From the NCBI RefSeq assembly GCF_003144115.1, contig NW_020312003.1, positions 732,267 to 796,266 of the forward strand: a stretch of DNA of 64,000 nucleotides. Reading direction: 5' to 3'. This DNA is from Tilletiopsis washingtonensis (Eukaryota; Basidiomycota; Exobasidiomycetes; Entylomatales). Shown in pieces: positions 9,559-19,036 of this stretch; position 1 is the first letter of the stretch, and each line of letters opens with the position of its first letter. Both the position numbers and the translations under genes were made by a program. Under the pieces are notes generated by a model, which was given only the letters and a program-made list of their open reading frames with translations, was not told where the DNA came from and did not search any database.

Positions 9559-11935
9559 ATGCCGCCGCACATCAAGCCTGCGCCGCGCCCCAGCGGCACG
9601 GGCGCCAGCGCCGGCTCGGCGCAGCACATCATGCCCGCCGGCGTCGTCGGGGCCGCTGCGGGCAGCAGCAGCACGTCTGCAGCCGCAGGCAGCAGCAGCA
9701 CGAAGCGCAAGGCGCCCGCCGCCGAGACGCCCATCAGGCAGAAGCCCAATCCCGCCGCCGCCGCCGAGGGCGAGCAGGCCGGCTCGGGCGCCGAGGACGA
9801 GACCAAGGGCGAGCCCGGCGTGACGAAGCGCACGCTGCAGAACCGTGAGTATGCGGCGATAGCCTCTGCCCGTCCCACCTTCTCATCCCGTGGTCCTCTC
9901 TGCAGGCAAGGCGCAACGAGAGTTCCGCAAGCGGCGAGAGGCACGCGTGCGCGATCTCGAGGAGCGCTGTCGGCGCTTCGACCAGATGGGCCTCGAGGCC
10001 AACGCCGAGCTGCAGCGTGTGGCACGCCGGCTCAAGGACGAGAACGAGGCGCTGCGGGCACTGCTCAACCGCCTCGGCTTCGGCAACATGATCTCGTCTG
10101 CGCTCGAGAGCGTCCGTGCCGACCATGCGCGTGCCGCAAACGAGAGCATGGGCTTCGGCGGCCAGAACGATCAAGTCGCGGATCTCAACATGAACATGAG
10201 CAGCGTGCCGATCATGTCTGCTCCGGCAGCGGCCAAGCGCAACTCCAGCGCATCTACCAAGGCCTCCAAGACCGGCACCACCAAGAGCGAGCAGTCCAAG
10301 TCGAACGGCAGCGACGACGAGTCGTCCGAGGAGGACGAGATGGACGACTCGCTGGCCTCGACCAGTCACTCCACGGTGGGCCGTCAGCTCGGGCCGGGCG
10401 ACCTCATGGCCGCGAACATGCAGGACATCAAGATGTACCAGCCGCCGACGAACGTCGCCAGCAAGCAGCGGCAGACGTACGACTGGCAGGGCGCTCCCGT
10501 CTTTGCTCAGCCGCAGCAGGACGACCGGCGAACCGACCGTGCAGCCTCGACGAGCAGCGGCGACAGCTCGGCGCAGCGCGCCGACAACGGCAAGAGCCCA
10601 TCGCTCCTCTCGCTGCGTGCGCTTCCGGCACCGGGTGCGCGTCAGTCTGCCCAGACGCAGCCTGGCGGCACCATGCCCACGCTGTCGCACGGCTCTGGCA
10701 ACGCGTCCGGCGCCGGCATGGGCGGCAGCGCGATGCTCAACTTCAACGCGAACCGTCCGTTCAGCGGCGCATCGATGGCCGGCGGCGCGTCGGGCAGCAG
10801 CGGGCCGAGCTTCTACCCGTATCCGCAGCGCACGCACCAGAACGACGCCCTCCTCAACCCGAACCCCATCCCCTTCGCCTTCAGCCTGTCCAGCGAGCCG
10901 CCGTCGGACCAGAGCTGGTGGGAGGCGATGGGCGGCGGCATGCTCACGCCCGGCCAGGACCCGAACAGCCTCGACGAGAAGGCGCAGGCCGTCGCTGCGG
11001 CGCAGGCCGGCATCAACGGCAGCGCACAGGGCCCCAACGGGCCTCAGAGCCCGTTCGACCTCTCTGCCTTCCTCACCGGCGGTCTCACGCCGACCGGCAA
11101 CTACTCGTCGCAGAACTTCGAGTCGAGCGGCATGCCCAACAGCCAAGACACGCCGCTCTCGTCGACGATGATGGCGCCCTCGCGCAGCGCGAGCGAGAAG
11201 AAGCTGGGCAAGGGCAACAACATGGCGCCGCCGATGCCGCCGACGGAGCACGCACAGATGTTCCTGCGCCTGCTCGAGCGCAAGGTCGCCGCGCGTGACC
11301 CGAGCCCGTACGCCTCGCTCGGCTTCCAGCCGCCGAGCCTCTACGGCAACGACACGCCGCTGCAGTTCCTGCCGCCGGGCCAGAGCGCCAGCCCGGGCAA
11401 CTGGCGCATCGGCCAGAACGACGAGAGCGCAGCACGCGCCGGCTGGCAGGCGGCGACGGCGGGCATGCAGCAGCAAAAGTCGCCGTCGTCGCTGACGCCG
11501 AGCGGCGTGTACTCGCGCCTGGCGCAGCACCCCGCCTTCCTCACGACCAACGAGCGTGAGCTCGAGGAGCTCGTCGACGCCATCGACTCGCACGCCAGCA
11601 GCCGCTCGCCGGGCGCCAGCAGCAGCGCCAGCAGCAGCCCGAGCGGCTCGAACGTGCCTGCTCGCCAGGCCGGCCAGCAGTCGCAGCACCAGCAGGAGCG
11701 GACATACTACGGCCAGCAGCAACAGCAGCAGCAAGGGCGCTCGCCGCTCAACCTCGCGCGCGCCATCTCTGCTCGCCGCCAGAGCGTCAGCGGGCGCTCG
11801 AGCCCGGCCACGGGTGCCGGCGGTGCCGCCTCTGTCGAGCTCGACGAGAGTGCCGTCGACCACCTGATGCACATGCTCGACTCCAAGACGCCGGGCATGG
11901 CGCACCGCGGCGCCCAGGCGCTGCAGGCCTCCTAG
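9559..11935 (+). CDS. Fungal bZIP transcription factor (Yap-like basic region)
   Basis: Exons 9559-9844 and 9906-11935 give 771 residues. The bZIP domain straddles the intron at about 90-155: basic region KRTLQNRKAQREFRKRRE, then a zipper with LEERCRRFDQM and repeated leucines ending LKDENEALRALLNRL. The N-R-K-A-Q-R-x-F-R signature is that of fungal AP-1/Yap-type regulators, which bind TTAC-containing half-sites. An acidic Ser-rich patch follows (about 225-245). The rest is low-complexity Ser/Gly/Gln/Pro sequence with a run of seven glutamines near residue 700, consistent with an activation region. Only one cysteine is visible in the whole protein, so the redox-sensing Cys-rich domains of Yap1/Pap1 are missing. 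It is a nuclear sequence-specific regulator; targets are unknown. The start codon has context GCCACCATG. Confidence 0.86.
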
Positions 11936-12719
11936 CCGGCCGCGCATCCCATCCACCTCTCTCTGTTCCCGCTGCACCACTACATACATCTCCCGTCCCA
12001 TACGCTCACCCCACATACTCTCTAGCATCGCATCCACGCCTCGTTCTCAGTTGTACGTTCCTACACCCCCTTCGCATCGGCCCCGTTCTGCGACGCGCCC
12101 TCTCTCCGGGCTGCCTCCTCTCTTCACCACCTGCGCCGATCTCGCACCTGCGGGCGTGCCCCTTCGCGGCCGCCGCCTCGGTCTGTTCGCGCGCCTACTC
12201 GCGCCTCCCTGTTCGTACTTCACCCGTCATGTACCGCGATCTCGCCCCGTGAATATCATCCCGATGCATCTCAGCCAAGTTGACGTGTGATTTCTGCGCG
12301 CTGAAGTGTGCTCTGCGTCTGGAGCACCAACTGCTGGCGGTGAGCCGGGAGCGGCGGCGTCTGCCTCTCAGCCACGTGCGGCGTGCATGTGGAGGTCGCC
12401 GCGTAACGTTACGCCTCGCCGGCATCGACGGCGTCACCGCCGGACGACGATGCAGCAGCGGCGCGGGCGCCGTCAGCTCAGCTCACCGTGCAGCGAGATG
12501 CTCACCACGCAGCAGCAAGATGCGGCCGGGATCGCCCGTGCACGGACGCCGTTGACGGCGGCGGACGATGAGCGGCTCCGTCCGGCCGCCGCTCGGCTCC
12601 CCCAGGCACATTGCACTTGCGAGGAAGGATGTCGTGTGCCATATAACACCGCTCCGCACCGGCACATTCACTCGCCCCCCATCCATCACAACCACCACAC
12701 ACCTCACACACATACAACC
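11936..12719. other. Intergenic: 3' flank of bZIP gene and promoter of alcohol dehydrogenase gene
   Basis: No coding signal is seen. The first ~200 bases are C/T-rich and likely the 3' untranslated region of the bZIP gene. The distal end carries a TATA-like element (12641-12647) and a C/A-rich leader with CACACA repeats just before the ATG at 12720. Confidence 0.5.
12641..12647 (+). promoter_or_regulatory. Candidate TATA box of the alcohol dehydrogenase gene
   Basis: The sequence ATATAAC lies 73 bp upstream of the start codon at 12720, the expected range for a fungal TATA element with a short leader. It is one of very few AT-rich hexamers in this GC-rich promoter. This is inferred from position and sequence only. 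Confidence 0.45.
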
Positions 12720-13961
12720 ATGTCTTCCTCCGAGTCATTCAAGGGCTGGTGCGCCCTGGGCCCCGACGCCGTCGAGGGCAAGCTTGTCTGGCAGGACGTC
12801 CCGTGCGTGGTCTGTCTTGCCTGCTACCGGTGCTGCGGCTCACTGCTTCTCTCGCAGGGCCAAGAAGTTCACCGAGACGGACCTTGAGCTTGACGTGCTG
12901 GCGTGCGGCATCTGCGCGTGAGTGGCATGCAGAGCTCGGCCGCACCGCCGTGGCTGACCGCCTCGCAGCTCGGACATCCACACGATGCGCTCCGGCTGGG
13001 GCCCGACCGAGTACCCGACCGTCGTGGGCCACGAGATCGTCGGCAAGATCACAAAGGTCGGCAGCGACGTCAAGGACGGCTACAAGGTCGGCGACATTGT
13101 CGGCATCGGCGCGCAGTGCGACTCGTGCGAGCAGTGCGAGCAGTGCAAGAAGGAGAGCAACTCGTACTGCGACGGCATGGTCGGCACGTACAGCGGCAAG
13201 TGTGAGTAGCCATGCAGAGACGAGGGCGCAGTGATGGCAGCTGACGCAGTGCTGCAGTCAAGGACGGCTCCGGTCGCTCGATGGGCGGCTACGCCAGCAA
13301 GTGGCGCGGCCCGGCCACGCTCGCCATCCCGATCCCCGACGGCCTCGACCTCTCCGTCGCCGCGCCGCTGCTCTGCGGCGGCGCCACGGCCTACTCGCCG
13401 CTGCGCGACTACGGCTGCGGCCAGGAGAACGGCAAGCGCGTGGCCATCGTCGGCGTCGGCGGCATTGGCGCCTTCGGCCTCAACTGGGCCAAGGCGCTCG
13501 GTGCCGACGAGATCGTGGCCATCTCGACGACGGCGTCGAAGAAGGACCTCGCCATGCAGCTCGGCGCCACGGACTTCCTGGCGATGAAGGACGACCCCGA
13601 GGGCCACAAGAAGTACCGCCGCCACTTCGACATCATCCTCAACACGGCTGCCGACGAGAACATGGACTTTGACAAGTTCGTCTTCATGCTGCGCCCGCGC
13701 GGCCACCTCATCAACATTGCCGTGCCCGAGAAGCCGTGCAAGCCCGTGCCCATCGGCGCGCTGCTCTTCAGCGGCGCCAACATCGGCGGCTCGGCCATCG
13801 CCGGCCGCGCACAGCTGCGCGAGATGCTCGACCTCGCCGTGTCGGCCAAGCCCAACTTCATGATTGAGAAGCGCAAGATGAGCGAGGCCAACGAGGCCGT
13901 CAAGGACATGGTCGCCGGCAAGCCGCGCTTCCGCTACACGCTCATGGCCGAGGGCCAGTAG
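12720..13961 (+). CDS. Zinc-dependent NADP alcohol dehydrogenase (cinnamyl-alcohol dehydrogenase/ADH6 type)
   Basis: Exons 12720-12802, 12858-12917, 12969-13201 and 13258-13961 give 359 residues, the usual family length. Medium-chain dehydrogenases of the CAD/Adh6 group reduce aldehydes (including cinnamaldehydes and fusel aldehydes) with NADPH in the cytosol. The catalytic zinc ligands are visible: Cys in CGICASDIH and His/Glu in GHEIVG. The structural zinc cysteines are in CDSCEQCEQCKKESNSYC. The Rossmann glycine motif is GVGGIGAFG. Intron phases agree at all three junctions, including the split GIC-A-SDIH codon. Substrate cannot be fixed from sequence. It lies some 24 kb from the phenylalanine ammonia-lyase gene, so a link to cinnamate metabolism is only a thought. 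Confidence 0.92.
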
Positions 13962-14586
13962 GCGTGCCGTCCCGCTCTTGTCTAGACTACCCGATCACAG
14001 CCTAATCATGCATTCATTTCACGTTTGAAGCTGCAGCTGCAACAAATGAGAGAGAAGAGCTGGACGTACTCATGGGTGGTCGTTAGAGGAGATCTGACGG
14101 TGACCAAAGCCATGCCTCGTGCGCGGCGGGAAGGTGGGGAGCTCCTGCGCCGCGAAGGGGCTCTGGTGTCAGGGGGTTGCCGTGCCGGAGCTGGCCGCGT
14201 GGCGCCTCTCAAGAAAGCTCTTCGTTCCTCGCCATGTCCAGACGCAGCACGCCACCACTCTTCCCCAGGAGCAAGGCACAAGGCCAAGGCCTGCTTTGCC
14301 CCAAGTGCGCTCGAAGCGGCATCGGGCAGCGCCGCTAGCGCACTCTCCGAGCCGCTCGTGTGCCCCTGGGCTTTGCCGCGGCCCTGAGGCCGAGGGTGGC
14401 GCAAGGAAGGACCCGAGGCAGGCAGACCCACACGGACAAGGCCGTCCCCTGACGGAGACGCCTGTGCGCTCCGGTCCGGCTCGGGCCGCGGCCCCACATT
14501 CGATTGCGCCCTAGCGACCTCTTCGTGGTCAAAAGACGCCCGCCGTCGATGCCCCGGCTTCCTTCCGCACCTCTCCATTCTGCATC
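13962..14586. other. Intergenic, nothing recognised
   Basis: The first ~100 bases after the dehydrogenase stop are AT-richer (TGCATTCATTTCA) and probably its 3' end. The remainder shows no coding potential, TATA box or RNA gene. Confidence 0.45.
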
Positions 14587-16861
14587 ATGCGTCTCGACAC
14601 CCTTCTCATCGCCCTGTGCTCGCTTCCTGCCGTGCTCGGCGCGACGACGGCTGCACAGCCGAGCGTGCAGCTGGACCAGGGCTTCGTGCGCGGCAAGCGC
14701 GACATCGTCGACGGCGTCAAGCTGGACAAGTTTCTTGGCGTGCCGTACGTTCTCTTCCGCTGCGAGTCATCGCCTTGCTCATGCCACGCCCACAGATTTG
14801 CCCAGGCGCCCGTTGGCAACCTGCGCTTTGCCCGCCCCAAGGCACTTGCGGCGGACAAGCACGTCGTCATCGAAGCAACGCAGTCGGGCCCCGCATGCCT
14901 GCAGACCGGCAACGCGACCATGTCGGAAGGTACGCGCCCTTCTGTTCCGCCTGCCATTCCTCTGCTAACCTGTGCAGACTGCCTGAGCCTCGACATCGTG
15001 CGTCCAGCCGGCGTGCCGTGGGGTGTTCGCCTGCCCGTCGTGCAGTGGATCTACGGCGGCGCCTTCCAGACCGGCAGCACGGCGATGTACAACCTGGACG
15101 CCTTCGTAGCGGCCTCGGTCAAGCTGGGACACCCTGTCATCGCCGTCAATGCCAACTACGTGAGTTGTCTGGCCGGCAGTGTTCACGATCCTGCCGTCGA
15201 CTGACGCAGCAACACAGCGCCTCGGTGGCTTTGGCTTCATGGGCGGCGAGGACTTCGTCGATGCCGTGCAGCAGGACCCCGAGGCGACGACCCTCAATGC
15301 CGGCACGTGGGACCAGCGCTTCGCATTGCAGTGGACGCAGGCGAATCTCGCAAAGTTCGGCGGCGATGTGCACAAGGTGAGCTTGGTCACTGCCTGCATC
15401 TCACTCAGCTGCTCATGACTCTGCGCAGGTCCTGCTGCTCGGCCAGTCAGCCGGTGCGATCAGCATTGGCCTGCACCTGCAGGCGAACGGCGGCCGCGAC
15501 GAGGGCCTCTTCTCTGCCGCGCTCATGCTTTCCGGGACGGCTGGCGGCACGGCCATGTCACCTTCGCATCCACGAGTGACGGCGACGTACGCTAATGTCA
15601 CGGCGGCCGTCGGATGTCCAACCTCGGGCGCGATTAGCCTGTCGTGCCTGCGCAGTGTCGACGCTGCAAAGCTGAGTGCCGCGATCAACGTCATCCAAGG
15701 CAGCTTCGCCGTGGCGCCTCTGTCTGGCGCCCTTGCGTGGGGCCCAGGCATCGATGGCTTCTTCATGCCCGACCGCGGCACGGTAACGATCAACGCGGGC
15801 CGCATCATCGACGTGCCGATTGCCGCAGGTGCGTTGCGGCTCCGAGGTGTGCGGGTGGTGTCTTCGGTACCCGCACTGACGCTGCTGCGCGAACGCAGGC
15901 ACCTGCCAAGATGAAGGACCGACGCTCGTTGCGCCCAGTGCGCTGTCAAACAGCGCGTCATTCGAAGCGTGGTTCACCAGTGCGTCTTTGACTTGCGCGA
16001 CAGCGTCTGGACGTACTGACAATCGAGTCCTCCGCAGGCCTGGCAGTGGTGCAGAACACGACGGCGCGCGAGACCGTGCTGCAGCGCCTCTTCGAGCTGT
16101 ACCCCGATGTGCCGGCGCTTGGTTCGCCGTACTCGAACGCGCCGGTCGGCGTGAACGGCTCGATTTCTCAGGCTTCCGCCACGCCAGATAGCCGTCTCTT
16201 CCCACCGCTCGCTACGTCCAACTTCAAGCGTGGCGCCAGCATTTTCGGTGAGTAGATCCGCGGCCCTACCGAACCGGGCAGACGCTCATGTGAGCTGCAG
16301 GCGACTTCACCTTCAATGGCGCGCGCCGCTTCTTCCTCTCGACCCTCGCCCGCTCGTCGACGCACAAGAGCCCAATCTGGGCTTACGTCTTCCGCCAGAG
16401 CAATCCCGGACTGGCTGCCTACCTCGGCACGCCGCACGGCGCCGAGTGCGTGACATTGCTTCGCCTCGTACTTTGCGGCGCTGACCCTGCCTTGACAGTC
16501 TGCCGTACATCCTCGGTGGCCTGGTGCGCGGCCGTCCCGCCGATGCAGTCGGCATCCACGCTCCGCTCCAGGAGGATATGCAGCGACTCGCCGTTGGATT
16601 CGCCCACTTCCACGACCCGCGCGCGCTGTTGCGCGGTGCGAGCCGCGAGTGGCCCACGTACTTGCAGGGCAGCGCAGGCGAGCAGGGCACGCTCAAGCAG
16701 TGGAAGGGCGACAAGTGCGTAGCATCAAGAAGCTTTCGTTGCTGCGCCGTCGATGTCTGACCCTCCTCTTCTCTAGTGTCACGCTCGTGGCGGACGACTT
16801 CCGCAAGGAGCAGCTCGCGTACTTCTACGAGAAGGACACGGCCGGGGTGCTGGCGTTCTAG
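14587..16861 (+). CDS. Secreted type-B carboxylesterase/lipase
   Basis: Ten exons: 14587-14744, 14796-14929, 14978-15159, 15218-15376, 15429-15828, 15899-15979, 16038-16247, 16301-16445, 16499-16714 and 16777-16861. They give 589 residues, within the range of fungal lipases such as Candida rugosa LIP. A signal peptide (MRLDTLLIALCSLPAVLGA) implies secretion. The catalytic set is visible: Ser about 218 in the elbow GQSAGA, Glu about 350 in CQDEGPTL, His about 487 in TPHGADLPY. The oxyanion-hole region is WIYGGAFQTG, and EDCLSLDIVRP and NYRLGGFGF are further family marks. It would hydrolyse esters of carboxylic acids or glycerides outside the cell. The last intron uses a TAG acceptor. Family features support every junction, so the model is firm; substrate is open. 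Confidence 0.92.
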
Positions 16862-17097
16862 CGAGCTGAGAAGCGCCGTCAACGGGCGATCCGTGACGCC
16901 GCGACTGCACTGATGATGTCGAAAGCCGGCCGCTTGATGCGCTCCCGTCTTGCTCTTGAACGCGCATGCCACTCGGAAGAGAAGGCGCAATGCAATGCAC
17001 CCACATCTGTCTCACAAGCGGTGCTGAGCTCGTACAAACTACCAAAGCGTGTCATGTCGCTGTGAGAGCACCGTCGGGACGGCCAGTGAAGACGGGA

Positions 17098-17665
17098 CTA
17101 GTCGAAGTTGCCCGGCGCAATGCCCATGTCCAGGCCGCGGCTCGCGTAGCGGCGCGATATGGCCTCGCACTCGGGGTCCGCCTTGCCGTGCTCCAGCTCC
17201 AGCGTCAGCGTAAGCGGCAGCGGCAGCGGCGTGGCGCTCGTAGCTGGCCGTAAGAGCACGCTCTTGGAGTGCTGCGAGCGCGGCAGTGCGGCTCGCGGGT
17301 CGCCGGACGCCAGCTGCTCGTCGGCTGCGACGAGCGGCCAAGTGCCGTCGCGGTGCCACTGCGCTTTGAGCGTGCGGACCTGGAGCAATCTTGTGAGCTA
17401 GGGGTCAATGTATGCGCATCAGATCAGCACGCACCACGATGCCGAGCGGGATCGGGACCGGCGAGCGGCCTGTGCCGGCGAGAGCGTGTGCGAGCGGCGC
17501 AATGGCCGGCCACGAGGCAGCGAGCTCCTCGGGTGCGTCAGGCTGCGCGTAGAGCTGCGCAAGGCCGTCGAGCGTCTGCTTGAGATTCGGCCGCGGCTTC
17601 GACGATGGGGCGGCAGCAGCGCTGGTGGCCTTTGACGGCTTCGAGGGCTTGCACTGAGACGCCAT
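17098..17665 (-). CDS. Hypothetical protein, 170 residues
   Basis: Two exons on the minus strand (17435-17665 and 17098-17379). I prefer a 55-nt intron ending in CCAG; a nearer TAG acceptor would add six residues. The protein begins with a Lys/Ser/Ala/Pro-rich stretch, then a helical part (LKQTLDGLAQLYAQPDAPEE), a hydrophobic strand (PIPLGIVV), a basic-aromatic segment (RTLKAQWHRDGTWPLV) and a strand-like PLPLPLTLTLELEH before a charged tail. There is no signal peptide or membrane span. I do not recognise the family. The start is an ATG 326 bp from the divergent PYM start, so both may share a promoter. Stop-free length and clean splicing support a gene, but without homology it is less certain than its neighbours. 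Confidence 0.55.
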
Positions 17666-17991
17666 CGGCCTCGCTCTGCGTCAGGCGCGCGTGAAGCTCG
17701 AGGCTCCCGGCGCGCGCCCGACCGGCCGGCAAGACGGCTGATGCACGGCTGCGACCGGCTGAGGCGAGCAGCAATGCGACAGGGCTCTCGGCGATCTCAG
17801 GCTGCGAAGCCGCTCTGGTGCCTGCTGCTTGCGGCTATGCGCTTGTGCGCCGTTGTGGTGGTCAAGAAGAAGGCACGAATGCGCGGCTGATGAGGCCCAA
17901 AATTGCCCCGCCGCGTCTTGCATTCCCGCCTCCACACCCTCGCCGCTCGCACTCAGACTTGCTCCTTCTCCTCGCTCCTTCTTAGCCCGGC
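17666..17991. other. Divergent promoter region
   Basis: This 326-bp interval separates the start of the hypothetical gene (minus) and PYM (plus). It is C/T-rich on the PYM side. No TATA-like or other recognised motif is seen. Confidence 0.4.
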
Positions 17992-18694
17992 ATGTCGCAA
18001 CGCAGCCTGCCCCAGATCCACCCGACGCAGAGCGTCAGCGGCATCGTCTCCGACGCCGGACAGCGCGTCATCCCGTCCACGCTGCGCCCCGACGGCAGGT
18101 GCGTCGACTCTGCGGGGCTGCCGTGCTCTTCTGGGCACTGACACGGTCTGCCGCAGCGAACGGCCTGCACGGCGAGTGCGGCCAGGCTTCACGCCCGCCG
18201 AGGACGTGGGGCGCTTCCAGACACGGCGAGCTCGGGAGATCGAGGCGCTCGAGGGGCGTGGACCGCCGGGAAGCGCGCCGCGTGGGCCGCCGGGCAGCGC
18301 GCCCAAGCCGGCGCCAGCAGCGGCGGCACCGAAGAAGACACGGCGGCGCGGCAAGGGTAAGGGCGCGGCCAAGGACGGCGAGGAGGATGAAGAGGAGGTG
18401 CCGGATGCGTGGGACGAGGCCGCTCCGGCTGCACCGGCAAGGAAGAGCGAGGCGTCCACCGGCGCCGCTGCCACCGCGGCACCCGCCAGCGCCGACGCAG
18501 CCGCACCGGCAGCCGCAGCAGACGCAGAGAATCCGGCCAAGCGGGCGCGCGCCCTCGCCAAGAAGCTCCGTGCCGCGCAGGCGCTGGCAGAGCGGGCGGA
18601 GAAGGGCGAGGCACTGCTGCCGGAGCAGCGCGAGAAGGTCGATGCGATGGACGCGCTGCAGCGGGAGCTGGACGGGCTGGGGCTGGGCGCCTAG
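17992..18694 (+). CDS. PYM homologue (partner of Y14-Mago; exon-junction-complex disassembly factor)
   Basis: Exons 17992-18098 and 18157-18694 give 214 residues. PYM binds the Mago-Y14 core of the exon junction complex with its N-terminus and removes it from translated mRNAs at the ribosome. The N-terminal Mago-binding signature is clear: GIVSDAGQRVIPSTLRPDGS, split by the intron, then RPARRVRPGFTPAEDVGRF. The middle is Ala/Pro-rich with a basic RRRGKGKG patch and an acidic EEDEEE patch. The C-terminal charged helix (KKLRAAQALAERAEKGEALL, then QREKVDAMDALQRELDGL) matches the conserved PYM tail. A working exon junction complex fits the very intron-dense genes around it. It converges with the GPI-anchored gene 342 bp downstream. 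Confidence 0.9.
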
Positions 18695-19036
18695 GGCGCA
18701 GAGGGACATCAATCTTTATGTGCTATCCGTGAGTCTGCGGTGTGCGTGCGATTGGACGAGGCGTGTGATGAGAGGCGAAAGGGCAAGTCGTCCGGCGGCG
18801 GGACGGAGAGAGCAGCCGCCTGCCAGCGCATGGCGTCCCGCTCGAAAGGTTCCAGCAACGCAGGCCGGGCCAGTGATCGCAGCAGAGACGCATCAATTAG
18901 CAGCGTCAGGTGAGGGCGTCAAACAGGCGTGCTAGAGTGGAAAGGGAGTCGTGAGACGTGATGGGCTGGAGCAGCCCACCACAAACAGTGCTTTTCTCGA
19001 GCGAGGCGAAGGAGGGGCAGCAATGCGTGCACACGT
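18695..19036. other. Convergent intergenic region
   Basis: 3' flanks of PYM and of the GPI-anchored protein gene meet here. A short AT-richer patch (ATCAATCTTTATG near 18708) lies just after PYM and may help 3'-end formation. Nothing else is recognised. Confidence 0.4.

Noticed and set aside
8989-11298. A 769-codon plus-strand frame overlapping the bZIP gene
   Set aside because: The bZIP domain and its intron are in another frame; this one is low-complexity Arg/Ala/Gln and starts far upstream with no motif.
9559-11935. Assignment of the bZIP gene as Yap1/Pap1
   Set aside because: The redox cysteine clusters that define Yap1/Pap1 are absent; only the basic region is similar.
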